Source of the DNA: Salegentibacter holothuriorum
GTDB taxonomy: Bacteria > Bacteroidota > Bacteroidia > Flavobacteriales > Flavobacteriaceae
DNA: 64,000 bases
Direction of reading: 5' to 3'
Assembly: GCF_900168045.1 (NCBI RefSeq)
Contig: NZ_FUYY01000001.1
Span: 930,001-994,000 of the forward strand
Shown: positions 18,865 through 27,747 of the stretch, piece by piece
Layout of the letters: each line of letters begins with the position of its first letter
Numbering within the stretch: position 1 is the first letter of the stretch
Program-made: the position numbers and the translations under genes
The notes under the pieces: generated by a model
Database searches by the model: none
Told to the model about the DNA's origin: nothing
Seen by the model: only the letters and a program-made list of their open reading frames with translations

Positions 18865-20019
18865 TTATCCTTTAATTTCTTTTAAGGCCTGATCCAGATC
18901 TTCCATTAAATCTTCTTTCTCTTCTATTCCTACAGAGAATCGCATTAATCCGTCTTTAATTCCCTGGGCTTCCCGTTCTTCAGGAGAAAGTAAACCATGA
19001 GAGGTTTTTGAGGGAGAAAGTATAGTTGATTCTACACCTGCCAGGCTCATAGAAGACTTAATCAATTTTAATTTCTTCTGAAAAAGGTCAAAATCCAATC
19101 CTTCACGCAGTTCAAAAGACATCATGCCTCCAAAACCTTTCATTTGAGATTTGGCCAGGTCGTGATCTGGGTGAGAAGCTAAACCCGGATAATAAACCCG
19201 GGAAATATCCTCGTGTTTTTCAAGGAATTTCGCTAATTCTAATGCATTTTCATTTTGTGCTCTCACGCGCAGCCCCATGGTTTTTAAGCTTCGTTCCAAC
19301 ATCCAAACCGTAAAATCACTTAAACTTCCACCAAAATTTTTAGCAAGTTGAAAGATTTTATCTATATGCTCTTCAGAAGCTATAGCGGTTCCGGCAAGAA
19401 TATCGCTATGTCCGCCCATATATTTTGTAGCAGAATGCAAGACAATATCAATTCCAAAATCTATAGGATTCTGGTTCACCGGCGAAGCAAAAGTATTATC
19501 TATCATGCTTACCAGCTTATACTTTTTAGCAATTTCAGCAATCGCTTTTATATCGGTTATAGTAAGCAATGGGTTTGAAGGGGTTTCAATATAGATCACC
19601 TTCGTATTATCTTTTATTTCAGCTTCAAAAGATTCTGGTTTCGAATCTTTAGTAAATGAATATTCCAGTCCGAATTTCTCAAATTCCTCGGTAATCAAAT
19701 TGCTGGTACCACCGTAAAGGGTATTTTGAAAAACCACGTGATCTCCTTTTTGAGCGAAAGCCATAAGCGCAGTGCTTACCGCTGCCATACCACTTCCAAA
19801 GATCAAAGCAGCTTCCCCGTGTTCCAGTGCTGCCATTTTTTGAGCCAGAGCGACCTGGTTTGGCGTATTAAAATAACGTGGATAACGCTTTACCTCTACA
19901 TCTTCAAAAGCATAGGAAGTAGCCATATACAATGGCGAAACCGCGCCTTTAAATTGTTTGTCTTCCAGTTCTCCGCTATGGGTGCATATCGTATTTATTC
20001 CAGGATGTTTTTTTGTCAT
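18865..20019 (-). CDS. PLP-dependent trans-sulfuration enzyme (Cys/Met metabolism family)
   Basis: A 384-residue protein of the gamma-family of PLP enzymes, which includes cystathionine gamma-synthase, cystathionine gamma-lyase, O-acetylhomoserine sulfhydrylase and methionine gamma-lyase. Visible features are FGSGMAAVSTALM, ETPSNPLLTITDI, and the Schiff-base Lys in LHSATKYMGGHSD, then ESTILSPSKTSHGLL near the C-terminus. The exact reaction cannot be fixed by motif. It ends about 100 bp upstream of bshB1, another thiol gene, on the same strand. Confidence 0.85.
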   Translation of the reverse strand: MTKKHPGINTICTHSGELEDKQFKGAVSPLYMATSYAFEDVEVKRYPRYFNTPNQVALAQKMAALEHGEAALIFGSGMAAVSTALMAFAQKGDHVVFQNTLYGGTSNLITEEFEKFGLEYSFTKDSKPESFEAEIKDNTKVIYIETPSNPLLTITDIKAIAEIAKKYKLVSMIDNTFASPVNQNPIDFGIDIVLHSATKYMGGHSDILAGTAIASEEHIDKIFQLAKNFGGSLSDFTVWMLERSLKTMGLRVRAQNENALELAKFLEKHEDISRVYYPGLASHPDHDLAKSQMKGFGGMMSFELREGLDFDLFQKKLKLIKSSMSLAGVESTILSPSKTSHGLLSPEEREAQGIKDGLMRFSVGIEEKEDLMEDLDQALKEIKG

Positions 20020-20199
20020 TTCTAATGCTTGTAAAATTCGCCCTAATGTAAAAAGAAATATTCTAAATGTCCTGCGTTTTCAAGCTGTTTCCTATATGCT
20101 ATAAATTATTATTCCAAACAATAGTTAAATAAAGTTAAAGCAATATCTGGATTAAAAATTGCGCTATCAATTCTTTATCTTTAAGAAAATTGAATTGAT

Positions 20200-21249
20200 A
20201 TGAGTAAAGTAAAAGCATTTGGCGCGCAATCCAGCGACGCCAATTTAGAAGAATTAAATATTGAACGTAGGGAAATTACCGCAGAAGATGTAAAGATTGA
20301 AATAGATTACTGCGGTGTTTGCCATAGCGATATCCACCAGGTTAGAAACGATTGGAAAAATTCTAAGTATCCGGTTGTCCCTGGCCACGAAATTATAGGA
20401 CGTGTAACCCAGGTAGGCAAAAACGTAAGCAACTTTAAAGAAGGTGACCTTGTAGGTGTTGGTTGTATGGTAGATTCCTGCCAGGAGTGCGACTCCTGTA
20501 AGGAAGACCTGGAGCAATTTTGTGAAAATGGAGCTACACTAACCTACAATAGTAAGGATAAGCACTTAGGCGGCCATACTTTTGGAGGTTATGCCGAACA
20601 AATTGTAGTAGATAAAGAATTTGTGCTTAAAATTCCAGAAAATATTGATGCTAAAGCAACTGCCCCATTACTTTGCGCAGGTATAACCACTTATTCTCCA
20701 TTACGACATTGGAATGTTAAAAAAGGAGATAAAGTTGGCGTAATTGGGCTTGGCGGACTTGGGCATATGGGAGTTAAATTTGCCCACGCTCTAGGAGCGC
20801 ACGTGGTGATGATTACTACTTCCCCTTCAAAATCTGAAGACGCAAAAAAACTTGGTGCCGATGAAGTACTGATCTCTAAAAACGAAGAGGATATGAAAAA
20901 ACAAGCCGGTTCTTTCGATTTTCTTCTGAATACGGTTCCTGTTGGTCACGATATGAATCCCTATATAGCTTTGCTTAAAAGAGATGCAACGATGGTTCTG
21001 GTTGGCGCAATTGAACCGCTGGATCCTGTTCACGGTGGTGGCTTAATTGGCGGCCGTAAACGCATTGCCGGTTCGGTGATTGGCGGTATTAAAGAAACCC
21101 AGGAAATGCTGGATTTTTGTGGCGAACATAATATTGTTTCAGATATTGAAATGATCGATATGCAAAATATCAACGAAGCTTTTGATCGTATTGTAAAGTC
21201 TGATGTAAAATATCGCTTTGTAATCGATATGAAATCGCTGAAGAATTAG
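20200..21249 (+). CDS. Zinc-dependent NAD(P) alcohol dehydrogenase
   Basis: A 349-residue medium-chain dehydrogenase of the cinnamyl-alcohol/YahK type. Catalytic zinc ligands are in CGVCHSD (Cys41) and PGHE. The structural zinc Cys set is in CQECDSCKEDLEQFC. The Rossmann motif is GLGGLGHMGVKFA. Members reduce a wide range of aldehydes with NADPH. It stands alone and ends at a hairpin terminator. Confidence 0.92.
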   Translation: MSKVKAFGAQSSDANLEELNIERREITAEDVKIEIDYCGVCHSDIHQVRNDWKNSKYPVVPGHEIIGRVTQVGKNVSNFKEGDLVGVGCMVDSCQECDSCKEDLEQFCENGATLTYNSKDKHLGGHTFGGYAEQIVVDKEFVLKIPENIDAKATAPLLCAGITTYSPLRHWNVKKGDKVGVIGLGGLGHMGVKFAHALGAHVVMITTSPSKSEDAKKLGADEVLISKNEEDMKKQAGSFDFLLNTVPVGHDMNPYIALLKRDATMVLVGAIEPLDPVHGGGLIGGRKRIAGSVIGGIKETQEMLDFCGEHNIVSDIEMIDMQNINEAFDRIVKSDVKYRFVIDMKSLKN

Positions 21250-21287
21250 AATTCATAAAAAGCCGACTAAAGAGCTTGGTATCGACA

Positions 21288-21357
21288 AGCTGAACTGGTT
21301 TCAGCTTCTAATATGATATCAATTCTAATTAAGTTAGATCCTGAAACAATCAGGATG
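21288..21357. repeat. Family A inverted hairpin pair
   Basis: Left hairpin AAGCTGAA-CTGGT-TTCAGCTT at 21288-21308; right hairpin ATCCTGA-AACAA-TCAGGAT at 21339-21357, followed by GACG. Each stem is perfect, but the two stems differ. Confidence 0.75.
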
Positions 21358-21388
21358 ACGTGTGAATCAAGCATTAAATTCTTTTTAT

Positions 21389-21429
21389 AAATCGTCAGCC
21401 TGAACTTATTTTAGGTTGACGATTTTTTT
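21389..21429 (+). terminator. Intrinsic terminator of the alcohol dehydrogenase
   Basis: AAATCGTCA and TGACGATTT form a 9-bp outer stem around CTGAA...TTTTAG remnants, then a T run on the + strand. The GTCA...CTGAA arrangement shows it is a Family A element working as a terminator. Confidence 0.75.
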
Positions 21430-21464
21430 GATGCCATATACTAAAGGTTAAGGTAGAAAGAATG

Positions 21465-21729
21465 CGTTATTGCGAGGAGGCGATAATCTACGTGACGATC
21501 TGTTCTGCTTCAGTTTTCGGTTGTGAGATGTAGGTTTTTGTTCAAAACGGCGCGTCAGTTCGAGTAGCGTTACTTGAGCCAGGGGCGAAAATAACGGCGT
21601 ATCGAGAACCAATAGAAGTTCTAATTTCAAAACACTCCTCGATATATCCCGATTCTATCTGGATACTCGAAGTGACGGCACGTCAAACAAAAGATCGCCG
21701 CGCTTCCTTGTCCTCCGCTCGCGATCACG
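21465..21729. repeat. Family B nested inverted-repeat unit, single copy
   Basis: About 265 bp. Outer arms are CGTTATTGCGAGGAGGCGAT and the complementary end near 21692-21729 (AAGATCGCCGCGC...CGCTCGCGATCACG). Inside lies a second inverted repeat starting GTCAGTTCGAGTAGCG and ending ATACTCGAAGTGACGG, with a central TATCGAGAA/CTCGATA pair. It is a diverged copy of the tandem units at 34.9-36.2 kb. With the Family A pair and the terminator it fills the 600-bp gap before hutI. Confidence 0.7.
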
Positions 21730-21798
21730 TTTATAATTTCTTTTGAAGTCAACCTTTTTTGTTTCCACCTAAAAAGCAGGTTTTCACGGCTTAGTTTT

Positions 21799-21806
21799 TA
21801 TCTTTG
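21799..21806 (+). promoter_or_regulatory. -7 promoter element of hutI-hutG
   Basis: TATCTTTG matches TAnnTTTG exactly, 47 bp before the hutI ATG. No -33 TTG at the normal distance. Confidence 0.4.
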
Positions 21807-21853
21807 TTTAACTGAAGTTTTCAGCAGAAAACAAGCACAAAAAATTAAGCAGA

Positions 21854-23092
21854 ATGAAACAACTATTCACCAACATAAAAGAACTTCTTCAGGTAAGGGA
21901 AAATGCGGTTAACAAGCTATCTGGAGCTGAAATGAAGGAGTTACCAACTATTAAAAACGCCTGGTTACTGATTGAAGATGATAAGATTACCGATTATGGC
22001 GAAATGGATTCTTTACCTAAAATTAATATTGATAAAACCATTAATGCCGAAGGAAAAATAATCCTGCCTAGCTGGTGCGATTCTCATACGCATATTGTTT
22101 ATGCTGGGAACAGGGAATTAGAATTTGCCGACCGCATTAACGGACTTTCATACGAAGAAATTGCCAATCGCGGTGGTGGAATTTTAAACTCTGCTAAAAC
22201 CCTACAGGACACTCCAGAGGAAGTAGTCTACCAACAATCGGCTAAAAGGCTGGAAGAAGTAATGAAGCTTGGTACCGGTGCGGTTGAGATTAAATCGGGA
22301 TACGGTTTAACTGAAGAAGGCGAACTAAAAATGCTTCGGGTTATAAAGAGACTTCAGCAAAATTATAATATTCCCATTAAGGCAACCTTTTTGGGTGCAC
22401 ACGCTATTCCAAAGGAATACAAAGAAAAACCAAATGCTTATATGGATTTGGTAATTGAAAAAATCTTACCCAAAGTTGCAGAGGAAAACCTGGCAGAATA
22501 CATAGATATTTTTTGTGAAAAAGGATATTTCAGCGTGGCTGATACGCATAAACTGCTTTCCGCAGCAAAAAAATTCGGTTTAAAACCTAAAATACACGTC
22601 AATCAATTTAACGCTATTGGCGGTATTCAGGCGGGAATAGCACACGAAGCTTTAAGCGTAGACCACCTGGAAGTGATGCGCCCGGAAGATATTGAAAGCT
22701 TAAAGGGAACAGCCACAATGCCGGTTGCACTTCCCTCCTGCTCCCTATTTTTAAGTATTCCTTATACCCCGGCACGGGAAATACTGGACGCCGGATTACC
22801 ATTGGCCTTAGCTACAGATTTTAATCCCGGAAGTACACCTAGTGGAAATATGAACCTGGTAGTCTCTTTAGCTTGTATAAAAATGAAAATGACCCCCGAA
22901 GAAGCCATAAACGCCGCCACAATAAATGGCGCTTATGCGATGGAACTTAGCGAAACACACGGTAGTATTACCAGGGGAAAACAAGCTAATTTTATAGTAA
23001 CCAGGGAAATTCCTTCTTACACCTTTTTGCCCTATGCCTTCGGAACAAATTCTATTGAGTCGGTTTTTATAAACGGAAAAACGGTAGAATAA
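21854..23092 (+). CDS. hutI: Imidazolonepropionase
   Basis: A 412-residue metal-dependent amidohydrolase that opens 4-imidazolone-5-propionate to N-formimino-glutamate in histidine degradation. Metal ligands His78 and His80 are in CDSHTHIVYAG. The substrate-binding segment EIANRGGGI, GAHAIP, HVNQFNAIGG and the Asp-containing ATDFNPGS all match the family. The hutG stop/start overlap (TAATG) with the next gene indicates coupling. hutH and hutU are not in the window. Confidence 0.95.
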   Translation: MKQLFTNIKELLQVRENAVNKLSGAEMKELPTIKNAWLLIEDDKITDYGEMDSLPKINIDKTINAEGKIILPSWCDSHTHIVYAGNRELEFADRINGLSYEEIANRGGGILNSAKTLQDTPEEVVYQQSAKRLEEVMKLGTGAVEIKSGYGLTEEGELKMLRVIKRLQQNYNIPIKATFLGAHAIPKEYKEKPNAYMDLVIEKILPKVAEENLAEYIDIFCEKGYFSVADTHKLLSAAKKFGLKPKIHVNQFNAIGGIQAGIAHEALSVDHLEVMRPEDIESLKGTATMPVALPSCSLFLSIPYTPAREILDAGLPLALATDFNPGSTPSGNMNLVVSLACIKMKMTPEEAINAATINGAYAMELSETHGSITRGKQANFIVTREIPSYTFLPYAFGTNSIESVFINGKTVE

Positions 23093-24099
23093 TGAAAGGG
23101 TTAAGATTATACAGCCATAAAACCATAGAAAAGCTGGTTTCTAAAAGAGAAGGCGAAACACGCCTGGGAGAAAAGATCACTTTTGTTGAAAATTTAGAAG
23201 AAATCACAACTAACAAGGCCAAATTTGTGCTTTTTGGAATTCCGGAAGATATTGGGATTAGAGCTAATCATGGGAAAGCTGGTGCTTCAACAGCCTGGGA
23301 AGCCTGTTTAAATTCTTTGTTGAATATCCAGGAAAATGAATTTACCAATGCTGAAAATATTTTGCTACTCGGTGAAATCGACTGTAAAACCGAAATGCAA
23401 AAAGCGGCTAATATAGATGTTGAAGATCCTAATTATTATGCAAAACTCGGCGACCTGGTTGAGAAGGTTGATGAAAAAGTGAGTCTTCTGGTGGAGAGAA
23501 TAGTTTCAGCAGGAAAAACTCCTATAATAATTGGCGGGGGGCACAACAATGCTTTTGGCAATATAAAAGGTACTTCAAAAGCAATAAAAAAGCCGCTGAA
23601 TATTTTAAATATAGATGCGCATACAGATCTTAGGAAACTAGAGCACCGGCATAGTGGCAATGGATTCAGCTTTGCCCAGCGTGACGGATTTCTTGGAAAA
23701 TATGCAATTTTTGGTTTGCATAAGAATTATACCCCACAATATATCTTTAATGAAATAAAATCGGTTTCCAATATTAAATTTCATCTTTTTGAAGATCTTA
23801 TTTTACAAACACACCAGGGTAAAATGGCTGCTTTTAATTCCCAGTTAGAATTTATAAATAAACAGACTTTTGGTTTGGAATTGGACTGTGACGCAATAAT
23901 AAATTTCTCTAGTAGCGCACAATCTCCTTCGGGATTTGCCTTAAATATGGTAAGAAACTTTCTTCAACTTACTTCTGAAGAAAAAAATTGTAAATATTTA
24001 CATATCTGTGAAGCTGCCCCTAATTCTACGAATTCGGTACAAGTCGGCAAAGCTTTATCATATTTTGTTACCGATTTTATGGGAAAAACAAATAACTAA
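23092..24099 (+). CDS. hutG: Formimidoylglutamase (arginase family)
   Basis: A 335-residue ureohydrolase-fold enzyme. Manganese ligands are seen in GGGHNNAFG, NIDAHTDLR and LDCDAI. Placement directly after hutI (1-bp overlap) supports hydrolysis of N-formimino-glutamate to glutamate and formamide. The last ligand motif is D-C-D rather than the D-x-D-x-x-D of textbook arginases, a pattern common in this subgroup. Confidence 0.9.
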   Translation: MKGLRLYSHKTIEKLVSKREGETRLGEKITFVENLEEITTNKAKFVLFGIPEDIGIRANHGKAGASTAWEACLNSLLNIQENEFTNAENILLLGEIDCKTEMQKAANIDVEDPNYYAKLGDLVEKVDEKVSLLVERIVSAGKTPIIIGGGHNNAFGNIKGTSKAIKKPLNILNIDAHTDLRKLEHRHSGNGFSFAQRDGFLGKYAIFGLHKNYTPQYIFNEIKSVSNIKFHLFEDLILQTHQGKMAAFNSQLEFINKQTFGLELDCDAIINFSSSAQSPSGFALNMVRNFLQLTSEEKNCKYLHICEAAPNSTNSVQVGKALSYFVTDFMGKTNN

Positions 24100-24134
24100 A
24101 CTTTTCCTTTCTAAAAAATTCAATCAAATTGAAA

Positions 24135-24593
24135 ATGGAAATAATTTCATACGAATCAGTTTATGCTGATGATTTTAAAGACTTAAACATTGCCTGGTTA
24201 GAAAAGTATTTTTGGGTAGAACCCCACGATGAAGAAGTGCTTGGCAACCTTAATAAGTACATTATTGAACCCGGCGGGAATATTTTTTTCGTAAGAAATG
24301 ACAAAAAGATCATTGGCTGTGTAGCTCTAATGAAAATGGAAGAAAGTGTCTTTGAACTTACCAAAATGGCGATTAGCCCGGAACACCAGGGAAAAAAACT
24401 AGGGCAGAAATTAATGGAGCACAGTATAAATTTCGCTAAAAAGCAAGCTTGGGATCATCTTATTATTTTTTCTAACCGAAAGCTTGAAAATGCGATCTAT
24501 ATCTATAAAAAATATGGGTTTAGGGAAATTCCTATTGGAGAAAATAATCCTTATTCGCGTGGAGATATCAAAATGCGGTTGAATCTTTCTTAA
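24135..24593 (+). CDS. GNAT family N-acetyltransferase
   Basis: About 152 residues from ATG 24135 (a TTG at 24129 would add two). The acetyl-CoA binding motif A is in MAISPEHQGKKLGQKLM, with the Q/R-x-x-G-x-G/A pattern. The C-terminal YKKYGFREIPI is also typical. The acceptor is unknown. It lies 35 bp after hutG and may be co-transcribed. Confidence 0.88.
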   Translation: MEIISYESVYADDFKDLNIAWLEKYFWVEPHDEEVLGNLNKYIIEPGGNIFFVRNDKKIIGCVALMKMEESVFELTKMAISPEHQGKKLGQKLMEHSINFAKKQAWDHLIIFSNRKLENAIYIYKKYGFREIPIGENNPYSRGDIKMRLNLS

Positions 24594-24617
24594 AATTTTA
24601 AAAATCCTAAGTTAGTT

Positions 24618-24625
24618 TAGCTTTG
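24618..24625 (+). promoter_or_regulatory. -7 promoter element of the MBL-fold lipoprotein
   Basis: TAGCTTTG matches TAnnTTTG exactly, 31 bp upstream of the ATG at 24657. It also argues against the longer frame starting at TTG 24627. Confidence 0.45.
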
Positions 24626-24656
24626 GTTGCCTATTTTTAATACAAAACAACCAAAT

Positions 24657-25466
24657 ATGAAATATTTATTGACTTTAATAGCAGCCGGAATTCTATTTAC
24701 AGGCTGCAAAAATGAAAGTAAGATAGACGAAGACAAAGAAGCGAAAACAGAGAATACTTCTGAAATAGCACAAAAGGAAACAGAGTCTGGCACAACGACT
24801 ATAGACATTCAACCCATTTCACATGCTACCGCAGTAATAAATTGGGGAGAGGCAACTTTTTACCTGGATCCCGTTGGAGGTGCGGAGGCATTTGAAGGAA
24901 TGGAAAAACCAGATTTTATTCTTATTACCGATATTCACGGAGACCATATGAGTGCTGAGACTTTACAAGCTATGGATCTTGAAGGCGTGCATGTAATTGT
25001 ACCGCAGGCCGTAAAAGATCAATTGCCTGAAGAATTAAACAGCGTTCTTAGAACTTTAGAAAATGGAGCTACTACCAAAGTAATAGATTTCTATATTGAA
25101 GCTATCCCTATGTATAATCTGCCGGAAAACCCTGATGCTTTCCATATCAAAGGCCGTGGTAATGGCTATGTAGTTGAGAGAAACGGCCAAAGACTTTATA
25201 TCGCCGGTGATACGGAAGATATTCCTGAAATGAGAAACCTGGAAGAAATAGATATTGCATTAATCCCTATGAATTTACCTTATACCATGACCGTAGAAGA
25301 TGCAGCTGATGGAGTGTTAGCTTTTGCTCCAAAGAAGGTAATTCCCTACCACTTTAGAGGTAAAGATGGTTTTGCCGATGTGGAAAAATTTAAGACGTTG
25401 GTGAACGAAGGAAACCAGGATATTGAAGTGGAAATGCTAGAATGGTATCCCGATAGAGCAGAATAA
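24657..25466 (+). CDS. MBL-fold metal-dependent hydrolase, lipoprotein
   Basis: About 269 residues from ATG 24657, chosen because it gives a clean lipoprotein signal (KYLLTLIAAGILFTGCKN). After a charged linker comes a UlaG-like beta-lactamase-fold domain: HATAVINWGEATFYLDPVGG, LITDIHGDHMS, IAGDTEDIPEM and PYHFRG. In the metal motif the first His of HxHxDH is Asp (D-I-H-G-D-H). The later His and Asp ligands are present. Predicted location is the periplasmic side of a membrane; substrate unknown. Confidence 0.85.
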   Translation: MKYLLTLIAAGILFTGCKNESKIDEDKEAKTENTSEIAQKETESGTTTIDIQPISHATAVINWGEATFYLDPVGGAEAFEGMEKPDFILITDIHGDHMSAETLQAMDLEGVHVIVPQAVKDQLPEELNSVLRTLENGATTKVIDFYIEAIPMYNLPENPDAFHIKGRGNGYVVERNGQRLYIAGDTEDIPEMRNLEEIDIALIPMNLPYTMTVEDAADGVLAFAPKKVIPYHFRGKDGFADVEKFKTLVNEGNQDIEVEMLEWYPDRAE

Positions 25467-25488
25467 ATTTGGATCTCTTATAAAAATA

Positions 25489-25516
25489 GAACCCGGTGAT
25501 GAGCCGGGTTTTTTGT
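25489..25516 (+). terminator. Intrinsic terminator after the MBL-fold gene
   Basis: AACCCGG and CCGGGTT form a 7-bp stem with a 7-nt loop, followed by a T run. It starts 23 bp after the stop codon. Confidence 0.85.
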
Positions 25517-25544
25517 TCTTTCCATTTTTTGATTGAAGCAATGA

Positions 25545-25877
25545 TTAAGCTTTTAATCTTATTGGAAGTTTATAGCTCTCTTCAGAGGAATCTAAAACAG
25601 TTTTAATCTGCTTATTGTTTAAACATTTTTTAATCTTTTCCCCGGCTTCAACATTTTTTGAGCCCACGTAGAGTACTTCCATTTCGTTTTTGCAATTAAA
25701 CCTAACTATTAAGTAGGCCGTCACATCTTCTTTAACCTCAATATCAATATTTTTCAATAATTGTTGAATCTCCTTATTAAAGGCTACAGAAGTTTCAGTT
25801 GATTTTTTAGGTGCTGCATGAAGTAGAGTTCCGGCGCTAAGAGCTAACGCAAATAATACGAGTTTTAAAGTTTTCAT
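25545..25877 (-). CDS. Small exported protein of unknown function
   Basis: A 110-residue protein with a signal peptide (KTLKLVLFALALSAGTLLHA) and a mature domain of about 85 residues. The mature part contains one central Cys in RFNCKNEMEVLYV and another in KKCLNNKQ; they could form a disulfide. Alternating hydrophobic strands suggest a small alpha/beta domain. I do not recognise the family. It is convergent with the MBL-fold gene. Confidence 0.7.
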   Translation of the reverse strand: MKTLKLVLFALALSAGTLLHAAPKKSTETSVAFNKEIQQLLKNIDIEVKEDVTAYLIVRFNCKNEMEVLYVGSKNVEAGEKIKKCLNNKQIKTVLDSSEESYKLPIRLKA

Positions 25878-26038
25878 AATATAAAATTTAAAGGTTATAT
25901 ACTTTAAAGACCGACTTAAAACTCTAAATGTTACAGACTTATATTTTTTTAACAGATTTTAACTTTTTAAAATTAGGGCATAAAAAAACTGCCTAAAGGT
26001 TGGTATGTTATAACTATCCGGAAAATCCTTCTTGCGTC

Positions 26039-26101
26039 AAGCTGAACTTGTTTCAGCTTCTAAAATTCTTATCAACTTAGATTCTGAAATAAATTCAGAA
26101 T
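26039..26101. repeat. Family A inverted hairpin pair
   Basis: Left AAGCTGAA-CTTGT-TTCAGCTT at 26039-26059; right ATTCTGAA-ATAAA-TTCAGAAT at 26081-26101, then GACG. Stems are perfect and differ in sequence. Confidence 0.78.
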
Positions 26102-26160
26102 GACGAATTGTAAAACTTTCCCGACAGTCTAATTCAAACTTTAGACAGTCTTAAATTCAA

Positions 26161-26193
26161 CAGGAAATAAATTCCTGTCCCGAAACTTCGGGA
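26161..26193 (-). other. Tandem hairpins directly after the sucC stop
   Basis: CAGGAA-ATAAA-TTCCTG at 26161-26177 and TCCCGAA-AC-TTCGGGA at 26178-26193 adjoin the sucC stop codon. No T run follows on the - strand, so they may protect the mRNA end rather than terminate. Together with the Family A pair they account for the visible structure in the 316-bp gap. Confidence 0.5.
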
Positions 26194-27387
26194 TTATTTA
26201 AGTACTTCCTGTACTTTATCTGCAGCTTCCTGAAATTGTACAGCAGAGTGAATTTTAAATCCGCTATCGTCAATTAATTTCTTGGCGATATCTGCATTGG
26301 TTCCCTGTAAACGCACAATAATTGGTACATTAACCGCATCTCCCATATTCTTGTAGGCATCTACAATTCCCTGTGCCACACGGTCACAACGAACAATACC
26401 TCCAAAGATATTTACCAGGATAGCTTCAACTTTATCATCTTTTAAGATCAAACGGAAAGCTTCTTCTACTCGCTTAGCATCAGCAGTACCACCAACGTCA
26501 AGGAAGTTTGCAGGCTCCCCACCAGCTTGCTTAATAAGGTCCATTGTTGCCATTGCAAGTCCGGCACCATTTACCATACAACCAACATTTCCGTCAAGGT
26601 CTACATAGTTAAGTCCTACTTCTCTAGCTTCAACCTCGGTTTGATTTTCTTCACGAATATCACGCATTTCAGCATAGTCTTTATGACGGAAAAGCGCGTT
26701 ATCGTCAAGTGTTACCTTTGCATCTACGGCAAGAATTTTATCATCACTTGTTTTTAAAACCGGGTTAATTTCAAAAAGAGAAGAATCAGATTTCTCAAAA
26801 GCTTTATAAAGTGACATCACAAATTTGGTCATCTCCTTAAAAGCACCACCACTAAGCTTAAGGTTAAAAGCTATTCTTCTAGCCTGGAAAGGCATAAGTC
26901 CGGTTGCAGGATCTATCTCTTCAGTAAAAATTAAATGCGGAGTTTCCTCGGCAACAGTTTCAATATCTACACCACCTTCAGTAGAATACATAATCATATT
27001 ACGGCCGGTTGCACGGTTAAGTAATACAGACATATAGTATTCTTCAGGCTCGTTATCTCCAGGATAGTAAACATCCTCGGCAATCAACACCTGGTGTACT
27101 TTTTTACCTTCAGCAGAAGTTTGTGGCGTCACCAGGTCCATTCCAATAATGTTTCCGGCAACTTCTTCTACTTCTTTTAAATTCTTGGCAAGTTTTACAC
27201 CACCACCTTTTCCACGACCACCGGCGTGTACCTGGGCTTTTATAACATGCCATCCAGTACCGGTTTGTTCGGTTAGTTCTTTGGCAGCGTCTACAGCCTC
27301 TTTTGCATTATGTGCAACTAAACCACGCTGAATGCGTACGCCAAAACTGCTTAAAATCTCTTTTCCTTGATATTCGTGTATGTTCAT
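26194..27387 (-). CDS. sucC: Succinyl-CoA synthetase subunit beta (ADP-forming)
   Basis: A 397-residue ATP-grasp protein that with the alpha subunit interconverts succinyl-CoA and succinate in the TCA cycle. Seen are MNIHEYQGKEIL, HAGGRGKGGGVKLA, the EINPV segment, GAGLAMATMDLI, DVGGTA and NIFGGIVRCD, all characteristic of the beta subunit. Length is standard. sucD is not adjacent, which is usual for flavobacteria. Divergent from the MFS gene. Confidence 0.97.
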   Translation of the reverse strand: MNIHEYQGKEILSSFGVRIQRGLVAHNAKEAVDAAKELTEQTGTGWHVIKAQVHAGGRGKGGGVKLAKNLKEVEEVAGNIIGMDLVTPQTSAEGKKVHQVLIAEDVYYPGDNEPEEYYMSVLLNRATGRNMIMYSTEGGVDIETVAEETPHLIFTEEIDPATGLMPFQARRIAFNLKLSGGAFKEMTKFVMSLYKAFEKSDSSLFEINPVLKTSDDKILAVDAKVTLDDNALFRHKDYAEMRDIREENQTEVEAREVGLNYVDLDGNVGCMVNGAGLAMATMDLIKQAGGEPANFLDVGGTADAKRVEEAFRLILKDDKVEAILVNIFGGIVRCDRVAQGIVDAYKNMGDAVNVPIIVRLQGTNADIAKKLIDDSGFKIHSAVQFQEAADKVQEVLK

Positions 27388-27394
27388 AATCAGC

Positions 27395-27465
27395 TATTTC
27401 TTCAGTATTAATCCCTCTATGAGGGTTTAGTTCCCCGAGGCTTGCCTCGTATTTTAAATCATTTT
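27395..27465 (-). repeat. Family C element, partial, in the sucC leader
   Basis: The segment CCCCGAGGCTTGCCTCG (27433-27449) is the reverse form of the CGAGGCAAGCCTCGGGG core seen at 28984-29000. It lies inside the predicted sucC 5' leader. The remaining part of the 360-bp sucC-MFS spacer shows only promoter elements. Confidence 0.5.
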
Positions 27466-27514
27466 CCAATTCAAACCTCATTTGCTTCCATAGAGGTTCT
27501 TCATTTATGGATAG

Positions 27515-27546
27515 CAAAAGTAACAAATGTATAGCTATTGTACCAA
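27515..27546 (-). promoter_or_regulatory. Promoter of sucC
   Basis: On the - strand TTG (27544-27546), 21 bp spacer, TACTTTTG (27515-27522): both consensus elements with ideal spacing. It would give a leader of about 120 nt containing a Family C repeat fragment. Confidence 0.65.
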
Positions 27547-27713
27547 TCTTTTTTAGGATAGCGCCAGCCCTGTTATAATCTATTTCCGCAGAAAAATTTA
27601 GCTTTTTATTAAGGATTCTAAATTTTAATAATGCGCGCCATTACTGCAATTTCGCCACTATAAGCTTATAGTAGATTTTAAGGGAATTTTTATATTATTA
27701 GCACTATCCCTAT

Positions 27714-27721
27714 TAATTTTG
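27714..27721 (+). promoter_or_regulatory. -7 promoter element of the MFS transporter
   Basis: TAATTTTG matches TAnnTTTG exactly, 26 bp before the ATG. Confidence 0.4.
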
Positions 27722-27747
27722 CCGATTGTCTAAATCTGAACTAAAAA

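Noticed and set aside
27308-27526. 72-codon frame upstream of sucC
   Set aside because: Overlaps the sucC start and the Family C fragment; composition is not that of a gene and the real promoter of sucC lies within it.
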